DNA of 64,000 bases from assembly GCA_900239685.1 (NCBI GenBank), contig OENT01000102.1:153296-217295 (forward strand), written 5' to 3'. The stretch is from Rotaria macrura. Its lineage: Eukaryota > Rotifera > Eurotatoria > Philodinida > Philodinidae. Shown one piece after another: positions 26,080-37,659 of this stretch. The position numbers and the translations under genes were made by a program. The notes beneath the pieces were generated by a model. It searched no databases and was not told the origin of the DNA. It saw only the letters and a program-made list of their open reading frames with translations. The first letter of the stretch is position 1, and each line of letters begins with the position of its first letter.

Positions 26080-26610
26080 CAAGGGGGAAACATCTTGGTT
26101 TTTGGACTTTATAGTTTTCTAGATAAATGCAAGCTTGGAAAATCTAATGGAGAATATCAACAAATAGAAGGCCTGAAGGAGTCCCTAGGAGTACAAGAAA
26201 AACGCAGAGAAACTCATTGGTTAGATATGAAATTTTATTAACTGAAATCCCAGCCAAAATGAGCTTTTGGAACTGAAAAAGCTTCGCAAAATTCCAAAGT
26301 GACTGTGAGGATATTGAGTTGTTCTCGAATTCATGAAGAGCATCAAGGAGTAGCTAGGAGTACGAAAAAAATTTAGAAAACTCCATTGCAACCAAGCGAA
26401 ATTCTCAAAATTGTACAAAAAACAGTGAAAATGAGGCTCCCGGGAAATAATTCCACAAAGTTCAGTAACAGATGTGAAAATGTTTTATCTGCCACGAATC
26501 GACGAACAACACAAAGGAGTAGTTAGGAGTACAACAAAATTTGGACAAAATCAGAATCTACGCCAAAAGTTCATTACTACAAAAACGACGAAAAAGATGT
26601 TTCCCCCTTG
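26080..26610. mobile_element. 531-bp non-autonomous DNA transposon with internal tandem repeats
   Basis: A perfect 17-bp terminal inverted repeat, CAAGGGGGAAACATCTT, lies at 26080-26096 with its inverse at 26594-26610. The flanks are identical 8-bp direct repeats ATGCTGTC (26072-26079 and 26611-26618), which marks a cut-and-paste insertion. The inside is built of about three diverged units with a 169-bp period: the motif AAGGAGT followed by TAGGAGTAC recurs starting at 26176, 26345 and 26514. The 8-bp duplication and CA-G-rich terminus suggest hAT, though P-type elements also make 8-bp duplications. No transposase is encoded. Confidence 0.92.
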
Positions 26611-26715
26611 ATGCTGTCGATAATTTAAATCACTACCCAGCCAGGTATACATCTAAAAGAAACACCTTAAAACGACATTTTAACGATTTCTTGAACGCAT
26701 TGCAGTATTAACAAC

Positions 26716-26997
26716 TTGAAATATGCAGATTTTTTCAAAGATCAATGCGTTGACCGCTCGAATTTTACACAAACTTCTCTAAACGATTTTTCGCTACGTC
26801 CAGTGAAAAATATACCTCGGAAAAAAAAACAACTAAATTCACTTATGAAACAATGGAAAGGTACCTTGCCCGAAAATGATGCATTGTCTACTTTTGTGAG
26901 CGAATTCAAAGTGAGAAGAATCCCCTCTTCATATGCAGAAATACGTTCTTCATCGTTCCAGTTTATTATGGAAAGCTTTCGTGTCAGTTCAAAATAG
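26716..26997 (+). other. 93-codon open frame of uncertain status
   Basis: An open frame without an ATG at its start begins about 100 bp beyond the 531-bp transposon. It carries basic and polar sequence such as NIPRKKKQLNSLMKQWKGTL and ends near FQFIMESFRVSSK. Base use is a little less AT-rich than the surroundings. It might be a remnant of a transposon or other gene. I recognise no domain. Confidence 0.2.
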
Positions 26998-28552
26998 ATC
27001 TCTATTTGAATTCAAACTGTTCTGAACAGTTCTATTAACTAATGGAATTCGTTCATCTCGGTTTCTTCATTGACAAAGCATACACCAAAGGAGTCTCTCT
27101 ACATAAAATGGTTTCTTTTAAAATTCTCTAGAGAGATGTCTAAGAATGGATCCTTCGAACTGATGAAAATACTCCTATAGGTAAAACATAATTGCTGAAC
27201 AAAAGAAGGTTTTCTTAGCCATCAACATCAATGTTGAAAGCATTCGTTTTCGCTCGACAAGTTCAGTCAATACATGTTAACATTAAAGTAGAACACTGAA
27301 CCAATCCAACTAACTTTTTCCATGTTCCAAAAACAAAATGTTTTGCCCATCGATTTTTCATTAATAATTATTTAGAATTTAATCCTATTAGAAAAAAATT
27401 CTTTAATTTCTAACTTATCCGACATGATAAATTGAAAGATACGAATCATCTTGTTTTCCTATTATTTTCCTGGTATCCTGATATGTTGGGTAATCTCCAT
27501 TAGTCTGAAGAAATTATTTAAACAGTGTCGTTTAAGTAAAACTAGATTATTTTTCTCAATATCACAATTGGTTGACATAATTTGTCGATACGGTTTTCTT
27601 TAAACTATATGATTATTTCAATACATAGAGAATGGGTAGCATCAATTTAGCAATCAACTTTCGCCAATTGCCCAAAGTCATGTTGCACATTAAAATTTCA
27701 TCTCTAATCACAGTGAACTTTCGGTAGTTGCCAATAGTCTAGTTTCGTAAACGACGTCATTTTTATAAAAACACAATTTTCAATAGTTGCTGTAAGTCAA
27801 GGGCCAAAGTCAGCTCTTGGACATTCCTATTTCTCCAATTTTCATAGTATCAGCTACATAGAATAGCTAAATTATAGTTTTCATCAGTTAAATTCATGTA
27901 ACATCTTTAACTTCCTGGAAATGATTATCTCTCAAATCACGGAATCAATGAATGAGTGGCAGTCATTCATTAACATTCGTATAAGAGACATACTTCTTAG
28001 TTCATAAGAATATTACTAAAGATAACCTTTTTTTACATTGTTAAAATAACAATAAAATGAAAACAGCTACTGTTCTACAGTTTTAAAACGAGTAACAAAA
28101 ATGAAAGAAACATCATATGTACTCTTTCGAAGATTCGATCATATTTACACAAATTTTGTTTTTGAATAACATTGAAAGAATAGAACATTAGAACTAAGAG
28201 TGAAAGTAAAAAATAGCATTGCACTAAATAGTAAATAAAAGTAATAAACAAAATGCATTAACTCGATGGATTGTATATGCGTAGGTATAGATATATGTGC
28301 AGAAAGAGAAGCCAAGCCAAACTTAGCTAAGAAATCATGATGATCATTATGAAGGTGATTAAACAGTGTATTACTGAATTGATTGTCACCGTATTTCGCC
28401 GTTTAATATCGTTTACAACCTTTCATGATGATATTTTTTTTCTTGCGTTTCGGATAAAATACATCGACATTATTGCACCACAATTGAGTACGTAAGTATA
28501 TAAGTAAGAAAGAAGAGCACTGTTAAATACATTTTGATTGTCTAATTTGGAA
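26998..28552. other. intergenic region with a dispersed repeat
   Basis: It holds dispersed repeat copy B and the 3' flank of the SH2D4 gene. No other feature is supported. Confidence 0.5.
27650..27835. repeat. dispersed repeat copy B
   Basis: Second copy of the repeat at 11560-11745, in the same orientation and visibly diverged. Shared landmarks are TTTCGTAAACGACG, a run ending TAAAAACACAA and a terminal ATTCCT with TTTCTCCA. Copy B also has ACTTTCGGTAGTTGCC, matching the inverted arm motif of copy A. Confidence 0.65.
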
Positions 28553-31500
28553 TTATAAATGTGTGGTCAGTCGAGGTAATGATTGCGTTGCTTGAAGTAG
28601 TATGTACGCAGATTCATATTGGCTATTCTTGAAATTTTCAATAAATAAATCAGCATAATCTGGCTTTTGAGGATCTATCTGACCACATGGATAACGAAGA
28701 ACATCCGTAGAATTCGTACGTATCGGTGAATTCTAAATTGATTGAAAAGGAAAATGTACGCAAGAATATATTTATTAATTGATATATTATTCTAAACATA
28801 CACTATATTTTTCGATAAGTTGATTTAAATTTGAAAACAGTTCATTTTTAGCACCACCTAAAAATTTGTAAGTATGTTCCTGTTCTACCATACGTTTATC
28901 CTGATGTTTAGTTGATGAAATAGCTTCAATAAGTAAATGACGACAATGATCCGATGCACGATATGATAATGCGTAACCAAAAATCTTTTCGTTTATACGT
29001 ATTAAATATGTACCGATTGGCTTCGAACGTAGAAGTTGTTCTGCATATGCTCGAGTGATAATGCCTATGTAGATTAATATAAATAGCATGCGATGCAAAA
29101 TTTCTCGCAAAAATGTTGAAGTTTGTTTAACCGTCTTGATGACTTTCCAAACAATCGAACTTTCTTTTTTCACTGAGAGGAGTAAAGGTCGAACAATAAA
29201 TTTAGCAGTACATATATATGTTCCTAGAAGCAACTCTGGTATGGTGAAAAAAGGCTAAAACTCTAACAACACTAAAATAAAGCGTCACGCAACTGGTTTT
29301 TAATACGATAGATACATTTTTATTCAATTGTTCTAAGTTGTATGAATCAAGTTTGTAAAAAAAAACAGAATAAGCGAAATGAGGAGCATAGAAGACTGTT
29401 TGCAAAATTCAACTTTTCTCCATAGACATTAGTTTACAAAAAAACATTAACAATCACACTGACTTATTGTTGCCTTATTTAATCGAAATACGTCTAATCA
29501 TGAAATTTTAACAGATTGAAACGATTCCAAACATGTATTTTTTTAAAGATTTTCACCACACGTATCTTTTAATATATTAGCAAAATCTAATAAATATAGA
29601 GAGCGATGTTGCACGGTGGCGAATTCACGAGACGTTTTTCAGTGTTTTCACCTTTCTGAATATGTTCGCAAAAAACTATGTCTAATACTAAATTTGTTGT
29701 TCGAATTTTTCTCTTTTCAATGCAAAAAGAATGTTTGATTGCTTGAAAAGTCATCAAGAAGGTTAAACAGATTTCGACATCTTTACCAAGACTTTTATAT
29801 CGTATGTTATATGTAATCACATGATATTTACCGTGAAACCATGGATACATTTGACCATTTGAAGAACGAAATGTACCATAGGGTATCTCACTTAAACAAA
29901 ACCATTGTCGAATGTCTTCACGTGTCAACGGCAGTAATGGTTTACTAAATTAAACAATAAATTTAGACTAGTGTTTTGAATAAAGTTATGTAAAACGAAA
30001 ACCATTGTCTTTGTTTCTGTAAACTTGTCGATGAAACCTTTCAACAAACTCATGGCCCCAATCCATATGACAAGGAGCTTCATTAGAATTGTTCTAACGA
30101 ATATTTCGATGACCTTCGAAATCTAGTTTGAGAACTATTAGAATTTTTATCAATGTTCTCCATATGAGAAACTGTAACGCACAAGTATCTTGCAATTTAC
30201 TTTGACACGAAAAGGATAGACACTCGCAGACATTGTCAATATGACTATTGTTAGTTAAATAGCAGTCAAAAACAACATGAGAGAAGACAAACTATCCGAT
30301 CGAACTCTGCTTATGATAGTCTAAACATTTCGTACAAACGTAAATGTTCCTAATTCAAGATCAATAGTTTTAAGTGCTTCAATAATCTAATTAAGAAAGT
30401 CAGGTTTTACTTTAAAAAAATGTCGGATTTATCTATACTATAAAACTCAATAGTTTTGAATCATATTTATAAAATAATCAAGTTTCTAGTATGAAAAATC
30501 TAACATAGATAGTAACTAATTTCTTACGTTTGACGATGTTCGACAATCGAAAGTGGACATTGTTCTTGCTCGATTGTAATTTTTTTTGAATCATTAACTG
30601 ATGAAGGATGTTTTTCAAAGAATTCAACAGGAATGCTACTCTCGTTCGTTGTTTCTTGATTGATTTTATTCGATGAAGTCAGTGGTGATGATTGAAACAA
30701 AATTGTGGCACGATTATCTGTATCAAAGCAAACATTCAATTGTGATGAATTTCGACGGAAATTATCTCGTGCACGTCTTGCTATTTCACGTCGTTCTTGG
30801 TCAATTTTTTTTACACGTTCTTCGATTTCATGATAGGATAGTTCATCTATGGTATCATTTTGAGTAGCTCGTGTAGGAAAATGAAATCCCTGTTGTTGAA
30901 GGGTTTCACTTTCTTTATTCTTGAAAGTAGACAAAAAAAAAGCGCCGCAAGATAATCATACAAAAACAAAGTATTTCGTAAAAGAACAACACATACCGAT
31001 GCTAGTCGTTGTGTTTCTGATTGTAGACATTCAAATAAACGACGTGCCTCTTGTATATTATGTGATACTTCTTCGATATGTTTTCGTCTATATCGAGAAA
31101 AGAAAAGTTAATTGTCATTATAGTGAATTGAATTTTATTCTTATAGATTTTTATAGTTTTTCAGAAGTTCATCAAAGCTGATTCATATTGTTGAATATCA
31201 GAATGCTAAACTTACATAAGACGAAATGTAATTCGATGTATATTGTTTAAATATTCGTTGAATCTACTATGGGTGATAGAATTATAATAAAACTAATGAT
31301 TTCACATGTCTTATTTAGCTATTCGTTGCTTTTTCAATTTAATAAATGAACTATCAAGTAAAAATATCAACTGTACTACCACTTACTCGTCACGATGTAC
31401 CAAAAAAAACCTTTCGGGTTCAGTCAACGAACAATGATTAGCACCAGTCATAGTCCTACAAAGATGAATATGATCATAAGTAATACGATGAAATTCTCTT

Positions 31501-32002
31501 TTTCTATTCCTATTATAATCGACAAATAAAACTTACTTTATTTGACTTTTATGATCGAATCTAATGTTTTCGTTATTCATTCTAGAACATCAGAAACTAA
31601 TAAAAAATGCAAAAGATTCTAAGACAAGGTTACTTGTTATCTAATTGTTCATCTGTATAGTTCGAGGATATTTCTGTTTCTCCAATAATCCAACGAAATT
31701 CATTTCCATTAGCATCGAGTCGGAATGTAACACGTTTCTTGTTTTTATTTGTATTCACTAATGGAAAAGAAAAGAGGAATCGAAAGGTAGCGAACATGTC
31801 ACATCCATGATGAAATAGATGAATCAATACTTCTACTTGATGTTATTGTGATTGCATCTTCGCCTTTATCTTCTTGTCGTTCATGATATCTTCGAACTTG
31901 TTCTTCACGCATTTTACAAAAAAGTAACTGTTTTTTATCTTCTGGCAAACCATCAAGTAATTCTCGTGGAACATATAGATCATGCAAAATCTGAGCAAGC
32001 AT
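28553..32002 (-). CDS. SH2D4: SH2 domain-containing protein 4 (SH2D4A/B) orthologue
   Basis: Ten exons on the minus strand (31837-32002, 31634-31757, 31537-31581, 31387-31455, 31216-31266, 30997-31087, 30528-30919, 29832-29944, 28802-29064, 28553-28732) join in frame to about 497 residues. The N-terminus MLAQILHDLYVPRELL with KMREEQVRRYHER matches the SH2D4 N-terminal region. A KKRVTFRLDANG motif and a basic coiled coil (KIDQERREIARRARDNFRR) follow. The C-terminal SH2 domain starts at PWFHG (about residue 347), contains YLIRI with the phosphotyrosine-binding Arg and FGYALSYR, and is followed by LRYPCGQ, a family tail motif. SH2D4 proteins are cytosolic adaptors binding phosphotyrosine. An AG acceptor lies 8 nt before the chosen ATG, so either a leader or an upstream exon is joined there. 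The gene diverges from UBFD1. Confidence 0.93.
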
Positions 32003-32521
32003 TTCATCCTCTAATACGCATAATAGAAGAAAACAAAAATAAAACGAATGAAAAAAATTTATTTTGTCACTAAAATGAAGGACTTCGTTTGTTTATTTTT
32101 TTGTCTTTTCCTTGATAACCTACAAGAAAATGAACAAAACATTCGATTGGTTACTTGTTCAGCCATCACAGATGTACGAGAGTACTCTCAAATATTTAAA
32201 GAAAAAACTTATTGGTCTATTCGTATAAAAGATTATATATATATATATATATATGCTTGTTGCGCAGGTTCATTTTTCATCTAGAATATTAGATGTGATG
32301 ATAGCTGATAATATGTTTAATGCCTTTTCATCGATATAAAACCACATACTATCACGTAAATAATCGAGAATGCGTCTATGTTGAAGAACGATATAGATAT
32401 ATATTCATGGGATGTTTTTATCACATTTTTTAAAATTTTAATTTTAGATAGAATTACATCTTGTAAAAAGAAAGTCTTTTCAAATCCTTATTAGTTTTAT
32501 TGTAAAGAAAAATATTTCAAA
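32003..32521. promoter_or_regulatory. shared upstream region of SH2D4 and UBFD1
   Basis: The start codons of two divergent genes are 519 bp apart, so both promoters must lie here or overlap. An (AT)n run lies near 32236-32253. No TATA box is obvious at the expected distance on either side. Confidence 0.45.
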
Positions 32522-34365
32522 ATGGATGATGACATATCAATAGACGCTGCTGATAATCAAAACAATGAAATTGGTGATCAACCAATATTAAAACGTAGCA
32601 CATCGAAAGTACCAATAACACTTCATATTCGCTATAAAACTCAAACATTTCTCATACAATGTGATTTATATGATACGTTAAAAGATTTAAAAGAGAAAAT
32701 CGATAAATTAACTGATGTTGAACCTCAAGTACAAAAATTAGTTAACAAATCAATAACTAGTGTTAAACGTGACGATACAACAACAACATTAAAAGATCTA
32801 AATATAACTGATGGACAAACATTATTATTGGTTGGTGCAACGAGATCTGAAATCTTATCAACAACTCGAGGTACAACTAATTCAACCGAGCATAAAGAAT
32901 CGACGAATGATCAAGCATCAACAAGTAAAAAAGAACCATTATGCAAACAAACAAAACATGAAAAAGTATTAAAAGCAGGTTTGTCATCACCTTTCCATAA
33001 CATACGATAAATCATTGCATAAATTTTTTAAAAAAAACACGATGTTCATTCTCTTTTCATACGAATTGTAACAGAGATTTGTTTTCGTTTGCACTATGTG
33101 TCGAAAGTTGATAGAATCGATCTGTTGTTGTACAAAATATCGTAGTATACGAAAGATGCAAGTTTAATTCACCTATGAATATTCTTCAAACGAATTTAGA
33201 TTATTTGTTTATTATTAAAATTGAAATAATGAAATTTCCGATAAATGACATATCTTGTAACATCACGTGAAAAACTATTGTGAAATTATGTGGTTCACTA
33301 TGATTGTTTTTATTCTAGGAAAAGACTACGATAAATTCATATTATTTAGATTAGTAACTAATGTCGATCAACTTTGATATCTTTATTTGAGAATGTGAAC
33401 AATTAGAAGCTCTGAAAATTTCACCATGGTAATAACGTCTAAGCAGAAATGAAAAAAATCTAATTTCTCAGTAACAGTAAGGTAGTACCTTGCATTGTCT
33501 ACATCGTTTGTATACCGAATTATTAGAAACCTTAAGATAGACGTAGTCTGACTTTTAAATCGAATGAGATTTCAATAGATTTGTTTTACAGTTAAAATAT
33601 GGATTTATTCAATATGATTATTTAGGAACGGCGAATGTCAAACTGTTTTTTCAAACATGAAAAAACTAAATTATGGTGAAAACTTCTGTTTTCTTTGTTT
33701 GAGAATAGTCTCCAATCAAGCAGTAGACGCGTAATCAAAATCGAAGAAATTCTTTCTTCATGCTTGTGCAATTATAATAGAAACATTTTCTAAACCTATA
33801 TTGGTGCTAAGAAACCATGCTAGTGAATGAAGAGAGAACAATCATTCTAGGAAAGAAATTTTTTCGATTATTGTATATAAATGTTTGTTTTTTCTCTAGG
33901 TAAACCCGATAATGTTCAAATAGGTATTCGTAATAAACATGATCCGTTGCCTCAGTCCATTGATGGTTTGCTAATGTCGATGTTGAATCATTCAGCTAAA
34001 AAAGCACGACTCACATTTAAACTTGAATATGATGAGTTATGGATTAACACAGGTAAACAAAAGACAACATTTTCTCGTTGAAAAAAAAATTCTATTTTGA
34101 ATATTAGCTGAAACAACAAAAAAAATACCAATGACTCAAATAAGAAATATTATTGACGAGCCAATTGAAGGTCATGATGGTTATTCCATTGTTGGATTTC
34201 AAACTGGTACAACGTATGTTGAATTTCATTTCACGATAATGAAAAAATAAGAATTTGTTTTTTTTCCGTCTTTTGAATTAAAGTGAAAATTCAATTATTT
34301 GGATCTATTGGTGTCCATCACAATATGTAAAATCAATTCGGCGAGAAATTCTCTCGGAACATTAA
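32522..34365 (+). CDS. UBFD1: ubiquitin-like domain protein UBFD1
   Basis: Exons 32522-32978, 33900-34052, 34108-34213 and 34284-34365 join in frame to about 265 residues. A ubiquitin-like fold spans about residues 30-107, from VPITLHIRYKTQTF to QTLLLVGATRSEIL. A strongly conserved linker KKEPLCKQTKHEKVL follows, leading over the first exon junction into GKPDNV. The C-terminal UBFD1 domain shows LTFKLEYDELWI, IIDEPIEGHDGYSI and WIYWCPSQYV, all close to vertebrate UBFD1. The protein family is conserved across animals and linked to ubiquitin-dependent processes; its biochemical role is poorly defined. The first intron is long (921 bp); the others are 55 and 70 bp. The Ser/Thr-rich linker between the domains is the least conserved part. 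Confidence 0.95.
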
Positions 34366-36811
34366 ATGAAAAATGACCTTGTTTTATTTGTTCTTCTTCT
34401 CTTTTCAAACAAGCAAATTGACGAACGAATCGATTGAATGTTCCTCTGATGACTACTACACTGTCTTTTCTTTCTTTTTTTTATATCATTCAATGTTGAC
34501 TGCAAGTCTTTAAAAATAACTAAATAAAAAATCATAATAAAAAGATCGAATCGTTATTTCATAAATAATGAATGATAGAGTTAGAATAGAAAATCACACG
34601 TTTACTATTAAACAATGCACTAAAATAGTTTTGCTGATACAATATTCGTCTACTATCCGAGTTAAATATTTTGCAAAACGTTTCATCGAACTGGTCAACT
34701 ATAAGATTTTTAAGAATTTTCTAAAGATTTAGCCACGAACATTCCCCTACGTTCATCTTATTGTTGCATAGAAAATGATTACTATATTGGAATTCTAAAA
34801 TTATGAATCAAATGCAACATTTTATTTCATTTCATCTCCTATCTCGATTCAATTGATATTCAATGTTTGCTTTTGTTTTTGTTTTTCTTTCTTTTATGAT
34901 ACAGATTCATGTTGCTATTCGATTTTGATTGAATGTGTATTTCTCGAAACGAAATATCCATCACAAGTTCCTTTCCAAACTCATCTTATCGCTAGAACAA
35001 GAGATGTTTGCATTGAGTATTTCAAAATTAATTTCATATCTACGTGAGACAGGTCAAACTTGATGTTGACATCAGTTAGTGTTCACAAATATCAAAACTG
35101 GGCGCGTTTCAATTAAGACTACAGCTTGAGAAGATGATATACTTACACTAGATCATGATATTATATCTGCTCAATTACGAATAGTACTTATTGCGAAATT
35201 GATGTTGTCTATAACATTAGCATTGCATATAGATTAGCTTCGTTGCAATAATTTGCTTTTTACTTTAAATAAACTAAGAATTCATGTAATAGTGTTAGAA
35301 ATACCTTTTTCAAATCAACATAAATTTTCTATCTAAATTATTATTATTCACACTTTTAAAGACTTTCGAAAACCGTTTCTATAGTATCTGATGTTTTAGT
35401 AACCTAATCTTTGGTAGCATATGTTTATTACACAGCGATCAACTATCATACTTACAACACTTGCACCCCTCATATTCTCGGTAGCAAAAACGAAAAACAG
35501 ATTAAATTATTTTAATTGTTACTAAGTTTATAATTTACGAGATATTTAACAACGAAAAAGCATTCATCTAATCGTTATATTTCTATGAATAGTTGTGTCT
35601 ATCAGAAGTTAATCACGTATTTAGATTGTCTACACATAATCAAGAGTATCACAGAAACATCAGTACTACATAATATCAAGTCTCGTTTTATTGTTGAACC
35701 GATATTCGTGTTGTAAGATCTAACTGTTAAAATGCGGAAAATATCAATCAGATATCAACTAAGAAGGCGTCTATCGGATAACGTAAATATACGCGTAGTA
35801 ACAATGAGGTTCAATTCATCTGAACAGTTATGGTTTCAACTGTATTCCCTCTTCTTCTTCAGTGAGTCATCTGCATCTAAGTTGTTTAAATATATTTTCC
35901 TTCACAAAAAATACCATAACGCACAAAGAAAGTTGTACAATATCTTACAGGATTGACACATCATTGAATCGAACGAAAAACTTTCGTACATCAACAAAAA
36001 ATTTATTAAAATCGTATAAGTTTGAGAATGACGATCAAGGCAATAGAAAAAAAATTACATTTTGACCTAGAATTTTGACTTCAATGATAGAATCTGAAAG
36101 ACGTCAATAAAAAACATTTTTCAAGTGTTCTAGTCAAAAAAATTTATCAAGATTCGTACAGATATCTCTCTATTGTGAACTAAAAAATGTGTTTCAACGC
36201 TATAATATTCTCTGGTTATTTAGTTTCACTGTTCACATTGTTAGCTGCTTCAAAGCGAATGCCGTCGTATATATACGTAATCTGTTATAAAAACATCAGT
36301 TTGCATAAAAAAGACAATAAATTTATTATCGACAAAAAATCAGGAAAGTCCAATCAGACAGATTGCCGATAGTTCAGTAAGATACAATGATCACTTCTAA
36401 AAGTTAGCTTCAATCTAAACTTGATCATGATAAGAAAATATCAACCCTGTCTACTGATTATCGATACTATCTTGTTTCTGTGTTACTATCAACGAAGAAA
36501 TGCCGACAACATTACTCTTTCTACTACATATATGACGTTGCTTTTATATGTTCTCATAGGACGCGAACTACGATGAACAAAATATTCCTGAATAGAATTC
36601 TTCGGTAGAAGACAAAAATGCATTTTTGATACTATTTCACTTTTATAATCGTTATTTTATTATTAAATAGTAGAAAGAAAAACATAATAATGATATAAAG
36701 AAAAAGATGAAAAAAAAATGAAATAATCCGAAAAAAGAAAGGATCGATTACATATAAATACACACATGTAACACTGACTGTTATTTCATTCACACAGAAT
36801 TTAAAAAAAAA
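34366..36811. other. intergenic between convergent genes
   Basis: This 2.4-kb AT-rich stretch lies between the 3' ends of UBFD1 and the CDCA3-like gene. Short plus-strand frames at 34853-35047, 35732-36065 and 36187-36372 have no domain or splice support. AATAAA motifs occur shortly after the UBFD1 stop (around 34520-34540) and may serve polyadenylation. Confidence 0.5.
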
Positions 36812-37286
36812 TTATAACTGATATGGTGGTAATTGATTGTTCGCATTGGCCATCAAAGCCGTTAAAACTTGACTTGGATCCAATGTTGGCTCAATACCAC
36901 TTGAGCGATTAGAATCGTTTCTAGTAACACTAAGTTTTTGTGGACGATGACGAATTTCATTTTCTTGGTTATCTTCATCATTCACATTCGATATAATTAT
37001 ATCTGGGCCAATAATATGAGGCAAAACATTATTATACAAATTAACAGAAGGTACTGTTAAATGACTATCGATTTGTATTGGAGTTCGACAAATACCATCT
37101 TGAAAGAACAAAAGAAGAGTTATTAAAATGCACAATTTTCTCATTACCAGTGGGCGAACGTGGGTCACATTGAAGTTGAACAAGACGCTTCGAATATCCA
37201 ATATTGTTCATTTTTGGAGGTGTACTGTAAATATTTGAAGTCAATGGTTTTGAACAATGTTTTGTACTTGAACTTGTCGCGCCCAT
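36812..37286 (-). CDS. CDCA3: CDCA3/TOME-1-like cell-cycle protein
   Basis: Exons 37148-37286 and 36812-37098 on the minus strand join across a 49-bp intron to 141 residues. The protein begins MGATSSSTKH, a possible N-myristoylation site. Across the intron it reads CDPRSPT then DGICRTPIQID, matching the DPRSP-x3-GI-x-RTPI motif repeated in CDCA3 (trigger of mitotic entry 1), an APC/C substrate that promotes mitotic entry. Vertebrate CDCA3 is about twice as long and has two copies of the motif; here there is one. The rest is low-complexity and polar, and I see no KEN box. The assignment rests mainly on this motif, its position near the N-terminus and the MG start. The gene shares a 373-bp upstream region with the divergent SR cyclophilin. 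Confidence 0.72.
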
Positions 37287-37659
37287 AGTCGATATTCGAA
37301 ATAATGATAAAGACGAATATCCAAACTAACTATATATGTGTACAAAGGTTTAATCGCGCTCTATTGTTTCGACAGGGTATCGCTACTATCGTTCAATAAG
37401 ACACTCATTTTTTTTATTTCAGGAAAAAATTCTTTTGATCTCTTTTTCTAAAACGAAACATTTTATCTAAAGAATAAAACCGAAAAATAAGTAACATTCA
37501 TCATTGGTCATTACGCAGAACCAACCCAATCATTGTTGTAGAAGAACTGTTTGTTGTTTGTTTCTTTTCTTTTGTCTTGTGCTATTCTAACATATTTACA
37601 GCTTTTGATGGAGAAAAAATAATGTCGGAAATAGATCGCATACGTATTGCATTTTAGAT
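37287..37659. promoter_or_regulatory. shared upstream region of CDCA3-like and SR cyclophilin genes
   Basis: The two start codons face away from each other across 373 bp. On the right side, an AG acceptor at 37656-37657 lies two bases before the cyclophilin ATG, so at least part of this gap is either 5' intron or an outron removed by trans-splicing. Confidence 0.45.

Noticed and set aside
26221-26418. Minus-strand frame of 65 codons
   Set aside because: It lies wholly inside the 531-bp transposon's tandem units and shows no transposase or other domain.
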